Origin: Ruminococcaceae bacterium UBA6364
Lineage (GTDB): Bacteria > Bacillota > Clostridia > Oscillospirales > Acutalibacteraceae
DNA: 10,118 nt
Direction: 5' to 3'
Assembly (NCBI GenBank): GCA_002440045.1
Contig: DJRI01000001.1
Span: 8,602-18,719 of the forward strand
Within the stretch, counting starts at the first letter, position 1. The number at the start of each line of letters is the position of its first letter. The notes beneath the pieces were generated by a model. The model was not told the DNA's origin and searched no databases. It was given only the letters and a program-made list of their open reading frames with translations. The position numbers were made by a program, and so were the translations under genes. Shown here in pieces: positions 1-6,197 of this stretch.

Positions 1-70
1 GCAGATTGCCGCCCCTACGGGATAGCTATTAGCCGTTAGCTGTTAGCTATTAGCACGCGGCATTGCCGCG
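1..70. repeat. 70-bp intergenic repeat, copy 1 (may continue left of the window)
   Basis: This copy matches positions 131-200 at 65 of 70 bases, at a constant offset of 130. It contains a GC-rich segment (about 1-20), a 30-nt run of a 7-nt repeat (25-54), and a small hairpin in which CGCGGC (56-61) pairs with GCCGCG (65-70). In copy 2 the right arm reads GCCGTG, which still pairs through a G-T wobble, so the fold is kept. No open frame here looks like a real gene. The window starts at the repeat, so its left border is unknown. Confidence 0.85.
25..54. repeat. Heptanucleotide tandem array GCNNTTA, array 1
   Basis: Four units of the form GCNNTTA plus a trailing GC, 30 nt in all. The two variable bases read TA, CG, TG, TA in order. 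Arrays of identical length and phase occur at 155-184 and 7430-7459. Confidence 0.85.
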
Positions 71-76
71 ATTATA

Positions 77-144
77 ACCGCGCAAATGCGCGGTATATAG
101 CGGAAAAACGCTTTGCGTTTTTGGCGGGCGGCAGGTTGCCGCCC
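77..144. other. Cluster of three perfect hairpins between the 70-bp repeats
   Basis: Three perfect inverted repeats follow one another: ACCGCGC/GCGCGGT (77-83 with 88-94), AAAAACGC/GCGTTTTT (104-111 with 115-122) and GGGCGGCA/TGCCGCCC (126-133 with 137-144). The middle one has A and T flanks and could terminate transcription in either direction. The last overlaps the start of repeat copy 2. Together they make this spacer almost wholly foldable. No coding sequence is seen. Confidence 0.7.
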
Positions 145-200
145 CTACGGGATAGCTTTTAGCCGTTAGCTATTAGCTATTAGCACGCGGCGTTGCCGTG
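131..200. repeat. 70-bp intergenic repeat, copy 2
   Basis: Second copy of the repeat at 1-70, differing at 5 of 70 positions. One difference (C to T in the terminal hairpin arm) keeps base pairing as a wobble. The 7-nt array inside differs at two of the variable positions. To the right the similarity ends and a different palindromic element begins at about 208. Confidence 0.85.
155..184. repeat. Heptanucleotide tandem array GCNNTTA, array 2
   Basis: Four GCNNTTA units plus GC; the variable bases read TT, CG, TA, TA. As in the other two arrays, the second unit is CG. Confidence 0.85.
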
Positions 201-207
201 TTTAGCC

Positions 208-310
208 TTTAGTAAGATGCGGTGAGATTTGCGATTTTTGCGACCCCGAAGCGTACAAAGGTACGCGAGTTAGGGGAGCAAAAACGCAAAGGTCGCCACA
301 GATTACTAAA
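208..310. repeat. 103-nt near-palindromic element, downstream of the transketolase operon
   Basis: The ends are the perfect inverted pair TTTAGTAA (208-215) and TTACTAAA (303-310). Inside, GGTGA (221-225) pairs with TCGCC (293-297), TTTGCG (228-233) with CGCAAA (285-290), TTTTTGC (235-241) with GCAAAAA (278-284), CCCC (244-247) with GGGG (273-276), and GCGTAC (251-256) with GTACGC (261-266). The whole element can fold into one long, slightly bulged stem. It begins a few bases after the stop codon of the leftward operon, so its RNA could end or stabilise that transcript. It lacks a U-run on its far side, which argues against a classical terminator. It resembles a small non-coding mobile or REP-like repeat; it carries no gene. 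Confidence 0.75.
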
Positions 311-314
311 AAAA

Positions 315-1325
315 TCAGAATTCATCGTCCCAGTTGTCATCTTCCTCAAAGTCTTTGTTCATAACTTCGCGGACTGCGGCAATAATTCCGTTTGCGTCTA
401 TGCCGACTTCAGCCATAATGTCCTCATGCAAGCCGATGGGAGCAAATTTGTCCTGATGGCCGAGCATTTTGAATGCGCAAGCCTTGCCCGACTCAACAAC
501 AACCTCTGAAACAGCCGAGCCGAGACCGCCGATAACCGAGTGGTCCTCAACGGTAATAATTCTTCTTGTGTCCATAACGGCTTTGAGAATTGCGTCTCTG
601 TCGATGGGCTTGATGGTGTGCATGTTAAGAACTCTGACTTTAAGTCCGTCGGTATTCTCAAGGAATTCGGCAGCCTGTTTTGCCTGGAAATCGCACGAGC
701 CGCAAGCGATTACGGTAATGTCGGTACCCTCGTGAATTTCAACAGCCTTGCCTACTTCAAAGCCGTAGTCCATATTTTCATAAAGAACACGGTCAAAGCC
801 GCGGTTGATTCTTATGTAATACGGGCCGAAGTTGTCATAAGCGGCGTTAACCGCGTTTGCGGTTTCAAAGCCGTCTGCGGGAACGATAACGGTAAGGTTG
901 GGCATTGCTCTTGTGATAGCAATATCAACGATTGCGTGGTGAGTGGAGCCCGCCTGACCGAACGATGTGCCGGCGTGTGTTGCGATTATTTTTGCGTTTA
1001 CGTTCTGATAGCAAATGTCCGTGTGAAGCTGGTCGCAAGCCCTCATCGAGGTGAATGCCGAGAAGCCCGAAAGGAACGGAATGCAGCCTGCCTTTGCCAT
1101 ACCCGCGGCAACGCCGAACATATCCTGCTCTGCAATGCCGACGTTGATAACGCGCTCGGGGCAAACCTTAAGAACGTCGCCGAGTTTTGTGGATTTTGCA
1201 AGGTCGGCGGTAATGGCAACGACCTTGGGGTCTTTCATAATCAAATCTGCGAGAGCCTTGCCGTAAATTTCAGCGGTAGCAACCTCGGTCTGGTCAATAG
1301 CGTTATAAACAAATCCGCCTGCCAT
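315..1325 (-). CDS. Transketolase, C-terminal subunit (split transketolase)
   Basis: A 336-residue protein matching the pyrimidine-binding and C-terminal domains of transketolase. With the N-terminal subunit it should move two-carbon ketol units between sugar phosphates or related carbonyl compounds in the cytoplasm. The hallmark NVGIAEQ lies at residues 61-67, with Glu66 as the expected ThDP-activating glutamate. It is followed by an SGFSAF aromatic patch (86-91) and a conserved THAGTSFGQAGSTHH stretch (116-130). The C-terminal half (about 200-320) fits the transketolase C domain. The start ATG is two bases after the stop of the N-subunit gene, with GGAGG within that gene's last codons, so translation is probably coupled. 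Split transketolases are common in Firmicutes. The far C-terminus is an unusual acidic tail (FEEDDNWDDEF). Substrate is unknown: it may serve the pentose phosphate route or a dedicated pathway. Confidence 0.93.
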   Translation of the reverse strand: MAGGFVYNAIDQTEVATAEIYGKALADLIMKDPKVVAITADLAKSTKLGDVLKVCPERVINVGIAEQDMFGVAAGMAKAGCIPFLSGFSAFTSMRACDQLHTDICYQNVNAKIIATHAGTSFGQAGSTHHAIVDIAITRAMPNLTVIVPADGFETANAVNAAYDNFGPYYIRINRGFDRVLYENMDYGFEVGKAVEIHEGTDITVIACGSCDFQAKQAAEFLENTDGLKVRVLNMHTIKPIDRDAILKAVMDTRRIITVEDHSVIGGLGSAVSEVVVESGKACAFKMLGHQDKFAPIGLHEDIMAEVGIDANGIIAAVREVMNKDFEEDDNWDDEF

Positions 1326-1327
1326 AA

Positions 1328-2206
1328 TTATTCGCCCTCCTTTTCTGCACGGGCAACTCTTGCTTTGTAGTCGTCTTCGAGCTGCTTTTTGTATTTTTCA
1401 AATGTGGGTTCGTCAAGTGCCATATAGTGGCAGTGATAGTCGCCCTCAATGTCTTTGATGCCTGCGCCCTTTTTCGTATCCATAATGATGCAGGTGGGAG
1501 CGCATTTTTCCTTTGAACGCTCAATAGCCATATCAATAGCGTCGCAAAGAGCTTTAATGTTGTTGCCGTCAACCGTTACGGTGTTGAAGCCAAAAGCAAC
1601 CATTTTGTCTGCAAGCGGCTCAAGCTTCATAACTTCTTCCGTGGGGCCGTCAATCATGCAGTGGTTGCGGTCGATAAACACGATGCAGTTTGAAAGCTGA
1701 TAATGGTTAATGGTCATAAAGCCTTCCCAGTTAGAGCCTTCGCCCAATTCGCCGTCGCCCGTTACAACATAGGTAAGGTAATCTTTGCCGAGGATTCTTG
1801 CGGCAAGTGCTGTGCCCGCGGCAATAGAAACGCCGTGGCCGAGAGAACCTGTTGAAGCGTCTACGCCGACAACCTTGTTCGAGTCAAGGTGCATACCCAT
1901 TTTAGAGCCCGAAAGGTTAAAGGTTTTGAGCATTTCAAGGTCATTGAAGCCCTTTTCGCAAAGTACGGGCGCGTACGCAATCGCCGCGTGACCTTTTGAA
2001 AGAATGAATCTGTCGCGGTCCTCCCACTTGGGTTCGTCGACTCTGATGTTGAGGTACTTGTGATAAAGCACCGTGAGAAGGTCCATAACGCTGAGACCTC
2101 CGCCGATATGACCGGAGCCTGCCCACGAAGTGGTCTCAAGGCAAAGGTTTCTCAGCTCAAATGCTTTCTTTTCAAGAGCCAAAAGCTCCTGCTTTGAAAG
2201 TGCCAT
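1328..2206 (-). CDS. Transketolase, N-terminal subunit (split transketolase)
   Basis: A 292-residue protein covering the pyrophosphate-binding half of transketolase. It shows SGHIGGG (31-37), SKGHAA (70-75) and LGHG (122-125), which carry the conserved histidines. The ThDP-Mg motif starts GDGELGEG at 150 and closes with the Asn of DRN at 179-181. The length is usual for the N-subunit of split enzymes. The start ATG has a GGGAGG ribosome binding site 6-8 bases upstream. It lies 38 bases downstream of the aminotransferase gene in the same leftward operon and directly before its partner subunit. The family transfers glycolaldehyde units; relatives in some gut Firmicutes act in special sugar routes such as sulfoquinovose breakdown. 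Nothing visible here fixes the donor or acceptor. Confidence 0.93.
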   Translation of the reverse strand: MALSKQELLALEKKAFELRNLCLETTSWAGSGHIGGGLSVMDLLTVLYHKYLNIRVDEPKWEDRDRFILSKGHAAIAYAPVLCEKGFNDLEMLKTFNLSGSKMGMHLDSNKVVGVDASTGSLGHGVSIAAGTALAARILGKDYLTYVVTGDGELGEGSNWEGFMTINHYQLSNCIVFIDRNHCMIDGPTEEVMKLEPLADKMVAFGFNTVTVDGNNIKALCDAIDMAIERSKEKCAPTCIIMDTKKGAGIKDIEGDYHCHYMALDEPTFEKYKKQLEDDYKARVARAEKEGE

Positions 2207-2244
2207 AGTGTTTCCTCCCTTAAATTATAGGTTTATTTAAATTT

Positions 2245-3507
2245 TTATATTTCGGGGTGATTTTTCTTGACCGTCTTGAAGGCGTCTTCGGCAATCTCAA
2301 TGGTCTTTTTAATGTCGTCGTGTGTAAGAGCGGCGTTTATAAAGTGGTTGTGGTGCGAAGCGAAGAACGCGCCGCGGTTTACGCACTCTGCAATCCACTC
2401 CTGATGAAGCATCATAGAGTCGTCGTTTGCGATTCTGAGATAGAAGAGTGCGGGTGCGCCCGAAACGACAAGGTCAAAGCCGTGCTCTGCGCCCGCTTTT
2501 TTAAGACCGTCGCAAAGCTCTGTGCCAAGCTCTTTAAAGAGTTTGGGTGTGTCAAGCTTTTTCATTTTGTTTATTGTGGCAATGCACGCCGCAAACGGAA
2601 CGGCGCTCATCCAGTAAGAGCCTGTGTATGAAAGCGAAGAAGCCGCGCCCTTTAAGAACTCTTTTCCGCAGAATGCCGACATATTGTAGCCGTTTGCAAG
2701 AGCCTTGCAGAAGCAGATGATGTCCGCTTCAAAGCCGAAATAGTGGTCGCTGCCCGCAAGGTCAAGTCTGAAGCCCGCGCGAACGTCGTCAACAATAAGA
2801 ACGATGCCCTTTTCTGTGCAAAGCTGTCTTACCTCCTGCCAGAAGCCCTTTATCGGGAACGAGTTGTCCGCAAAGTTGCCGTGGTTATAAGGCTGAGCGA
2901 TAAGTGCGGCGATTTCGCCGTCGTTTTCTTCCATTACTCTTTTAAGAGTGTCAATATCGTCCCAGTTTACATAGAGGTTGTTTGCAACGTCCTCGGGTGT
3001 AACGCCGGGATAGTCAATCTTCTGAACGAACGGTGAAACGCCGTGATAGAAGCCGTTGAAGAAGATTATTTTCTTTTTGTGGGTGTGTGCGCGCGCGGTA
3101 AGAATAGCGCCCTGTGTTGCGTCGTTGCCGTTTTTTGCAAAGAATGCCCAGTCGGCTGTGTTAACGGTGTCAACAAGAAGCTCTGCGCACTCGACCATAA
3201 TTTTGTTGGGCGAGGTGGTGCAGTTGCCGAGCTTCATCTGCTCCATGGCGGCGGCGTCAACGTCGGGGTCGCAATAGCCGAGAACGTTCGGGCCGTAGGC
3301 GCACATATAGTCGATATATTTGTTGCCGTCAACATCCCAGAAATATGTGCCCTGTGCCTTTTCGGAGAAGCGCGGCCATCTGTTTACGGGGATAAACTGA
3401 CCTTCGGCGGGGCCGAGGTGGCCGTAAACGCCTGCGGGGATAACCTTTGCGGCTCTTTCGTACCACTCGTCGGATTTTGTGTTTTTGTATAACGGGAATT
3501 TACTCAT
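2245..3507 (-). CDS. Class III PLP aminotransferase, glutamate-1-semialdehyde aminomutase-like
   Basis: A 420-residue fold-type I PLP enzyme close in layout to HemL and related class III aminotransferases. Visible marks are IPAGVYG (23-29), WDVDGNKYIDY (57-67), FYHG (153-156), VDDVRAGFR (239-247, with Asp240 as the likely partner of the PLP nitrogen) and the Schiff-base Lys268 in CFCKALANG. The usual SGTEA motif is replaced by KNGNDAT (125-131), a variant seen in class III enzymes that are not true HemL. No other heme genes are near, so a heme role is unlikely. It probably transaminates an amino sugar, amino alcohol or similar compound. Its AAAGGAGG ribosome binding site overlaps the stop codon of the SCP2-like gene upstream, which suggests coupled translation. 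A second, more canonical paralogue is encoded divergently at 4635-6110. Confidence 0.88.
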   Translation of the reverse strand: MSKFPLYKNTKSDEWYERAAKVIPAGVYGHLGPAEGQFIPVNRWPRFSEKAQGTYFWDVDGNKYIDYMCAYGPNVLGYCDPDVDAAAMEQMKLGNCTTSPNKIMVECAELLVDTVNTADWAFFAKNGNDATQGAILTARAHTHKKKIIFFNGFYHGVSPFVQKIDYPGVTPEDVANNLYVNWDDIDTLKRVMEENDGEIAALIAQPYNHGNFADNSFPIKGFWQEVRQLCTEKGIVLIVDDVRAGFRLDLAGSDHYFGFEADIICFCKALANGYNMSAFCGKEFLKGAASSLSYTGSYWMSAVPFAACIATINKMKKLDTPKLFKELGTELCDGLKKAGAEHGFDLVVSGAPALFYLRIANDDSMMLHQEWIAECVNRGAFFASHHNHFINAALTHDDIKKTIEIAEDAFKTVKKNHPEI

Positions 3508-3521
3508 CGTCTTCTCCTCCT

Positions 3522-4289
3522 TTACCCGATATAAAGCGCAACTCTGTCAAGTATGCGGTTAACGTTGTCAAGCATATTGACCATTCCGTGCATTTCGATT
3601 TTGCCGGTGCCGATGCATGCAAGCGCGTTTACTTTGCCGTCGAAAAGCGCACGTGCTGTTTCGATTGACTCAAATATCATCGAAGCGCGGTATTTTTCGG
3701 GTGTTCTCTTTAAGGTGATAAGGCGGTGGTCCTTGCAGACTATCTCAACGCCGGGACCGTTTTTGATGCCGAGGTAAACGGAGCCGTCGGGGATATAGTG
3801 CGCGCTGAACTTGCCGATTTCGTCGTTGTTGCCTATCTGGGCAATTGCAACGCCTATCGTGTTAAGCATAAGCGTGGTGCTGCGTCTGAAAAACTCGGGG
3901 TCGTTCAAGTCCTCTTCCGCTGGCTTCATATACTTCGTTAAAATGTCGGTAAGAGCCGTGAATTTTTTCAAAAGGAATTTGATATGTAAAAAGCCTTTTG
4001 AGGGAATGGGCGTTACAGTGCCGTCAATAAGTCCGTTGAACTTCTCGCACGAAGAAAACGGAAGCTTGACGTCGCAGGCGCCGCAACCCTGCTCCATACG
4101 GCATCTGCCGTTTTTGAAATAAAGCGTGGCAGAAGGACCGCCCTTGACCTCAAAGCCGATTGAAATGGGCTTTTCGTCTTTAATAAGGTCGGAAGCCTCG
4201 GGAACAAGCTCGCAAAGATTTTCGAGTGTGCCGAGGATGGCATACATATTGATATACGCCAGCGTTTTTGAATCCATTAAGTTTTGCAA
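3522..4289 (-). CDS. SCP2 sterol-binding-like protein with two related halves
   Basis: A 255-residue soluble protein without signal peptide or membrane segment. The pattern FDGKVNALACIGTGKIEMHG (216-235), followed by a helix, resembles the end of SCP2 sterol-carrier domains, which bind hydrophobic ligands. A matching block, LIDGTVTPIPSKGFLHIKF (87-105), suggests an internal duplication. A Cys-rich stretch, CRMEQGCGACD (63-73), lies in the first half. The start is set at TTG (4289) because AAAGGAGG lies 8 bases upstream; the first ATG (4277) would be 20 bases away. It is the first gene of the leftward operon, directly before an aminotransferase. In bacteria such domains accompany diverse enzymes, so a lipid ligand is not certain. 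It could carry a hydrophobic intermediate or act as an accessory subunit. Family assignment is by pattern only. Confidence 0.6.
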   Translation of the reverse strand: MQNLMDSKTLAYINMYAILGTLENLCELVPEASDLIKDEKPISIGFEVKGGPSATLYFKNGRCRMEQGCGACDVKLPFSSCEKFNGLIDGTVTPIPSKGFLHIKFLLKKFTALTDILTKYMKPAEEDLNDPEFFRRSTTLMLNTIGVAIAQIGNNDEIGKFSAHYIPDGSVYLGIKNGPGVEIVCKDHRLITLKRTPEKYRASMIFESIETARALFDGKVNALACIGTGKIEMHGMVNMLDNVNRILDRVALYIG

Positions 4290-4297
4290 AGCAAAAG

Positions 4298-4302
4298 CCT
4301 CC
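4298..4302 (-). promoter_or_regulatory. Ribosome binding site that fixes a TTG start
   Basis: On the minus strand GGAGG sits 8 bases before TTG at 4289 and 20 bases before the first ATG at 4277. The spacing favours the TTG start for the SCP2-like protein. Confidence 0.75.
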
Positions 4303-4327
4303 TTTACGGGGATTTATATTCCTTTAT

Positions 4328-4356
4328 ATTTTACCAAAGACTTCCGTCAAAGTCAA
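4328..4356 (-). promoter_or_regulatory. Sigma-A type promoter of the leftward operon
   Basis: On the minus strand TTGACT (4351-4356) and TAAAAT (4328-4333) are separated by 17 bases. They lie about 40 bases before the TTG start of the SCP2-like gene. No other good promoter is seen before the three downstream genes, whose short gaps point to one transcript for all four. Confidence 0.75.
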
Positions 4357-4553
4357 CCAATGCACCGATTTTTTTATTATCGTTTTTTGTTGAAAAAATA
4401 CAATCAAGTGAAAAGAGCCGCCGTTTTTGAGAAAAAGCGAAGTTTTTTGTGTACTCTCACAAAATATCACTTTTCTTTTTGTGGAAAACGAACACCGAAT
4501 TTTAACATATTATTAAATTAAATTAAGGAATTGCGCAAGCGGACACAATTTGC
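4357..4553. promoter_or_regulatory. AT-rich divergent control region between two promoters
   Basis: This stretch between the two opposed promoters is rich in A- and T-tracts, which often bend DNA. It includes a perfect inverted repeat, TTTTGTG (4445-4451) and CACAAAA (4458-4464), spaced by six bases, a candidate site for a dimeric regulator. No regulator gene is adjacent, so its owner is unknown. No credible coding sequence is present. Confidence 0.5.
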
Positions 4554-4581
4554 TTGACTTTTAAAAAAATGACTGTATAAT
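4554..4581 (+). promoter_or_regulatory. Sigma-A type promoter of the rightward aminotransferase gene
   Basis: TTGACT (4554-4559) and a perfect TATAAT (4576-4581) are spaced by 16 bases, about 54 bases before the ATG. This is close to consensus, so basal strength should be high unless repressed. Confidence 0.82.
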
Positions 4582-4596
4582 TATAGATGTAATAAT

Positions 4597-4614
4597 AGTG
4601 AATACCCGTTCACT
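4597..4614. promoter_or_regulatory. Candidate operator: inverted repeat just after the -10 box
   Basis: AGTGAA and TTCACT form a perfect inverted repeat around the six bases TACCCG. The site starts 16 bases after the TATAAT box, so a bound protein would block early elongation or initiation. The inner form TGAATACCCGTTCA resembles operators of TetR-type regulators. It could instead be a short hairpin in the 5' leader. Confidence 0.5.
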
Positions 4615-4634
4615 TTCAATTGGGAGGCAAAAAC

Positions 4635-6110
4635 ATGGACAACAGATTTGCTATCAGCGAATATCATGACGCCGCTGCCGTAACAAAGCAGCTTGACGAG
4701 CTTATTAAAAAGCCCATTTACACAATTAAGCCCGACGTGCTTAAAAAGTACGAGGATGAATATTTTGACAAAAAGTGCCAAAAGAGCAAAGAGATGATTG
4801 AAGAAGCCAAGAAGATTATTCCCGGCGGAGTTCAGCATAACCTTGCTTTCAACTATCCTTTCCCGCTTGTTTTCACAAAGGCTGAGGGAATGAAGCTCTA
4901 CGATGTAGACGGCAACGAGTATTTTGACTTTCTTCAGGCGGGCGGCCCCACGGTTCTCGGCTCCAATCCCCCTGCGGTAAGAGAAAAGGTTATCGACCTT
5001 TTAAATACATGCGGCCCTTCAATCGGTCTTTTCCACGAGTTTGAATACAAGCTTGCAAAAAAGATTTCCGACAGCATCGAAAGCGTTGATATGTTCCGTA
5101 TGCTCGGCTCGGGCACAGAGGCGTGCATGGCGGCTGTCCGTGTTGCAAGACTTGCCACAAAGAACAAAAACATCGTTAAAATGGGCGGCGCTTATCACGG
5201 CTGGAGCGACCAGCTTGCCTACGGCATAAGAATCCCCGGCTCAAAATTCACACAGGCTCACGGCGTTCCGCTTTACATCTTCAAGCACACGCAGGAGTTC
5301 TTCCCCAACGACCTTGACTCTCTTGAAAGAACGCTCAAGCTCAACCAGTTAAGAGGCGGCACGGCTGCCGTATTCATTGAGCCTGTCGGCCCCGAAAGCG
5401 GCACAAGACCGCTTGATAAGGACTTTAACAAGGGCGTTGAAAGACTTTGCCGCAAATACGGCGCGCTTCTTGTTTTCGACGAGGTTGTTACGGGCTTCCG
5501 CATCGGTATGGCGGGCGCTCAGGGCTACTACGGCGTTTCGCCCGACCTTACCATCTTCGGCAAGGTTATAGCCGGCGGCTATCCGGGTGCAGGCGGCATC
5601 GGCGGCAAGAGAGAATATATGAAATATCTCGGCGCAGGTCTTGACGGCAACCAGAAAATCCACAAGGCTCTTATTGGCGGCACAATGGCGGCAACACCCA
5701 TTTCGTGCGTTGCGGGCTACTACACCCTTGAAGAGATTGAAAGAACAAACGCCTGCCAGGTTGCGGGTCAGATGGGCGACAGGCTTACAAAAGGCCTTCA
5801 GGACCTCATCAAAAAATACGACCTTCCGTTCGTTGCATTTAACCAGGGTTCTATCTGCCACCTTGAAACGGTCGGCACAATGCACTTTGCAATAGATTGG
5901 CTCAAACCGTGGCAGATTCCGCATGTTCTTGACGAAACAAACGTCAGAAAAGCCGAAATGACCCACATGGGCGCGGCTTATATGGCAGAGGGTCTTGTTA
6001 CTCTTGCAGGCAGCCGTCTTTACACAAGCGCGGCATACACGCCCGAGCTTATTGACGAAGCTCTTGTCAGATTTGAAAGAGTTTTCCGGAATGTTGCTCA
6101 GAAGGTATAA
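4635..6110 (+). CDS. Class III PLP aminotransferase, HemL-like, with N-terminal extension
   Basis: A 491-residue PLP enzyme. Starting at ATG 4635 places GGGAGG 7 bases upstream; a TTG 15 bases earlier would put that ribosome binding site inside the gene. Motifs in order are IPGGVQ (62-67), YDVDGNEYFDF (89-99), LGSGTEA (157-163), AYHGW (186-190), VFDEVVTGFR (280-289, Asp282 facing the PLP nitrogen), the Schiff-base lysine in FGKVIAGG (Lys310), and GGTMAATP (348-355). It is some 55 residues longer than HemL; the extra residues lie mostly before IPGGV and are predicted helical and charged. The motifs are far more canonical than those of the paralogue at 2245-3507. The two genes share a divergent control region, which suggests one pathway with two transamination steps or two substrates. 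True heme function is unlikely without other hem genes. Substrate unknown. Confidence 0.9.
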   Translation: MDNRFAISEYHDAAAVTKQLDELIKKPIYTIKPDVLKKYEDEYFDKKCQKSKEMIEEAKKIIPGGVQHNLAFNYPFPLVFTKAEGMKLYDVDGNEYFDFLQAGGPTVLGSNPPAVREKVIDLLNTCGPSIGLFHEFEYKLAKKISDSIESVDMFRMLGSGTEACMAAVRVARLATKNKNIVKMGGAYHGWSDQLAYGIRIPGSKFTQAHGVPLYIFKHTQEFFPNDLDSLERTLKLNQLRGGTAAVFIEPVGPESGTRPLDKDFNKGVERLCRKYGALLVFDEVVTGFRIGMAGAQGYYGVSPDLTIFGKVIAGGYPGAGGIGGKREYMKYLGAGLDGNQKIHKALIGGTMAATPISCVAGYYTLEEIERTNACQVAGQMGDRLTKGLQDLIKKYDLPFVAFNQGSICHLETVGTMHFAIDWLKPWQIPHVLDETNVRKAEMTHMGAAYMAEGLVTLAGSRLYTSAAYTPELIDEALVRFERVFRNVAQKV

Positions 6111-6130
6111 GACAGGAAAAACAAATATAT

Positions 6131-6178
6131 GCGCTGTGTGCGGCGGCAATGCCGCCGCATAGAGCGCGTTTTTATTTT
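6131..6178 (+). terminator. Strong terminator-like hairpin between aminotransferase and aldolase genes
   Basis: TGCGGCGGC (6139-6147) pairs perfectly with GCCGCCGCA (6151-6159). An outer stem joins GCGCT (6131-6135) and AGCGC (6163-6167), and TTTTT then ATTTT follow. This has all parts of an intrinsic terminator, yet the next co-directional gene starts 20 bases later, with no room for a normal promoter. It may let only part of the transcript pass, setting a ratio between the two products. Confidence 0.78.
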
Positions 6179-6197
6179 AGCGAAAGGATGACATTTT

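Noticed and set aside
1..200. CRISPR array suggested by regularly spaced repeats
   Set aside because: Only two 70-bp units separated by a 60-bp hairpin spacer, with internal 7-nt repeats and no cas genes; this does not fit CRISPR architecture.
221..297. Integron attC-like recombination hairpin
   Set aside because: The bulged stem is suggestive, but properly paired RYYYAAC and GTTRRRY core sites are absent and there is no integrase gene.
222..509. Small open frame running from the palindromic element into the transketolase gene
   Set aside because: The first part is the palindrome read as protein and the rest is antisense to the transketolase gene; it has no convincing ribosome binding site.
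540..1370. Long rightward open frame opposite the transketolase C-subunit gene
   Set aside because: It is the antisense frame of a well-supported gene; the translation has no recognisable motif and many scattered cysteines and valines typical of antisense reading.
2245..6110. Heme biosynthesis locus based on two HemL-like enzymes
   Set aside because: No other heme gene is present, one paralogue lacks the SGTEA motif, and the neighbours are a transketolase and an aldolase-like protein.
5349..6149. Long leftward open frame opposite the second aminotransferase gene
   Set aside because: It is an antisense shadow of a gene with clear PLP motifs and has no family likeness of its own.
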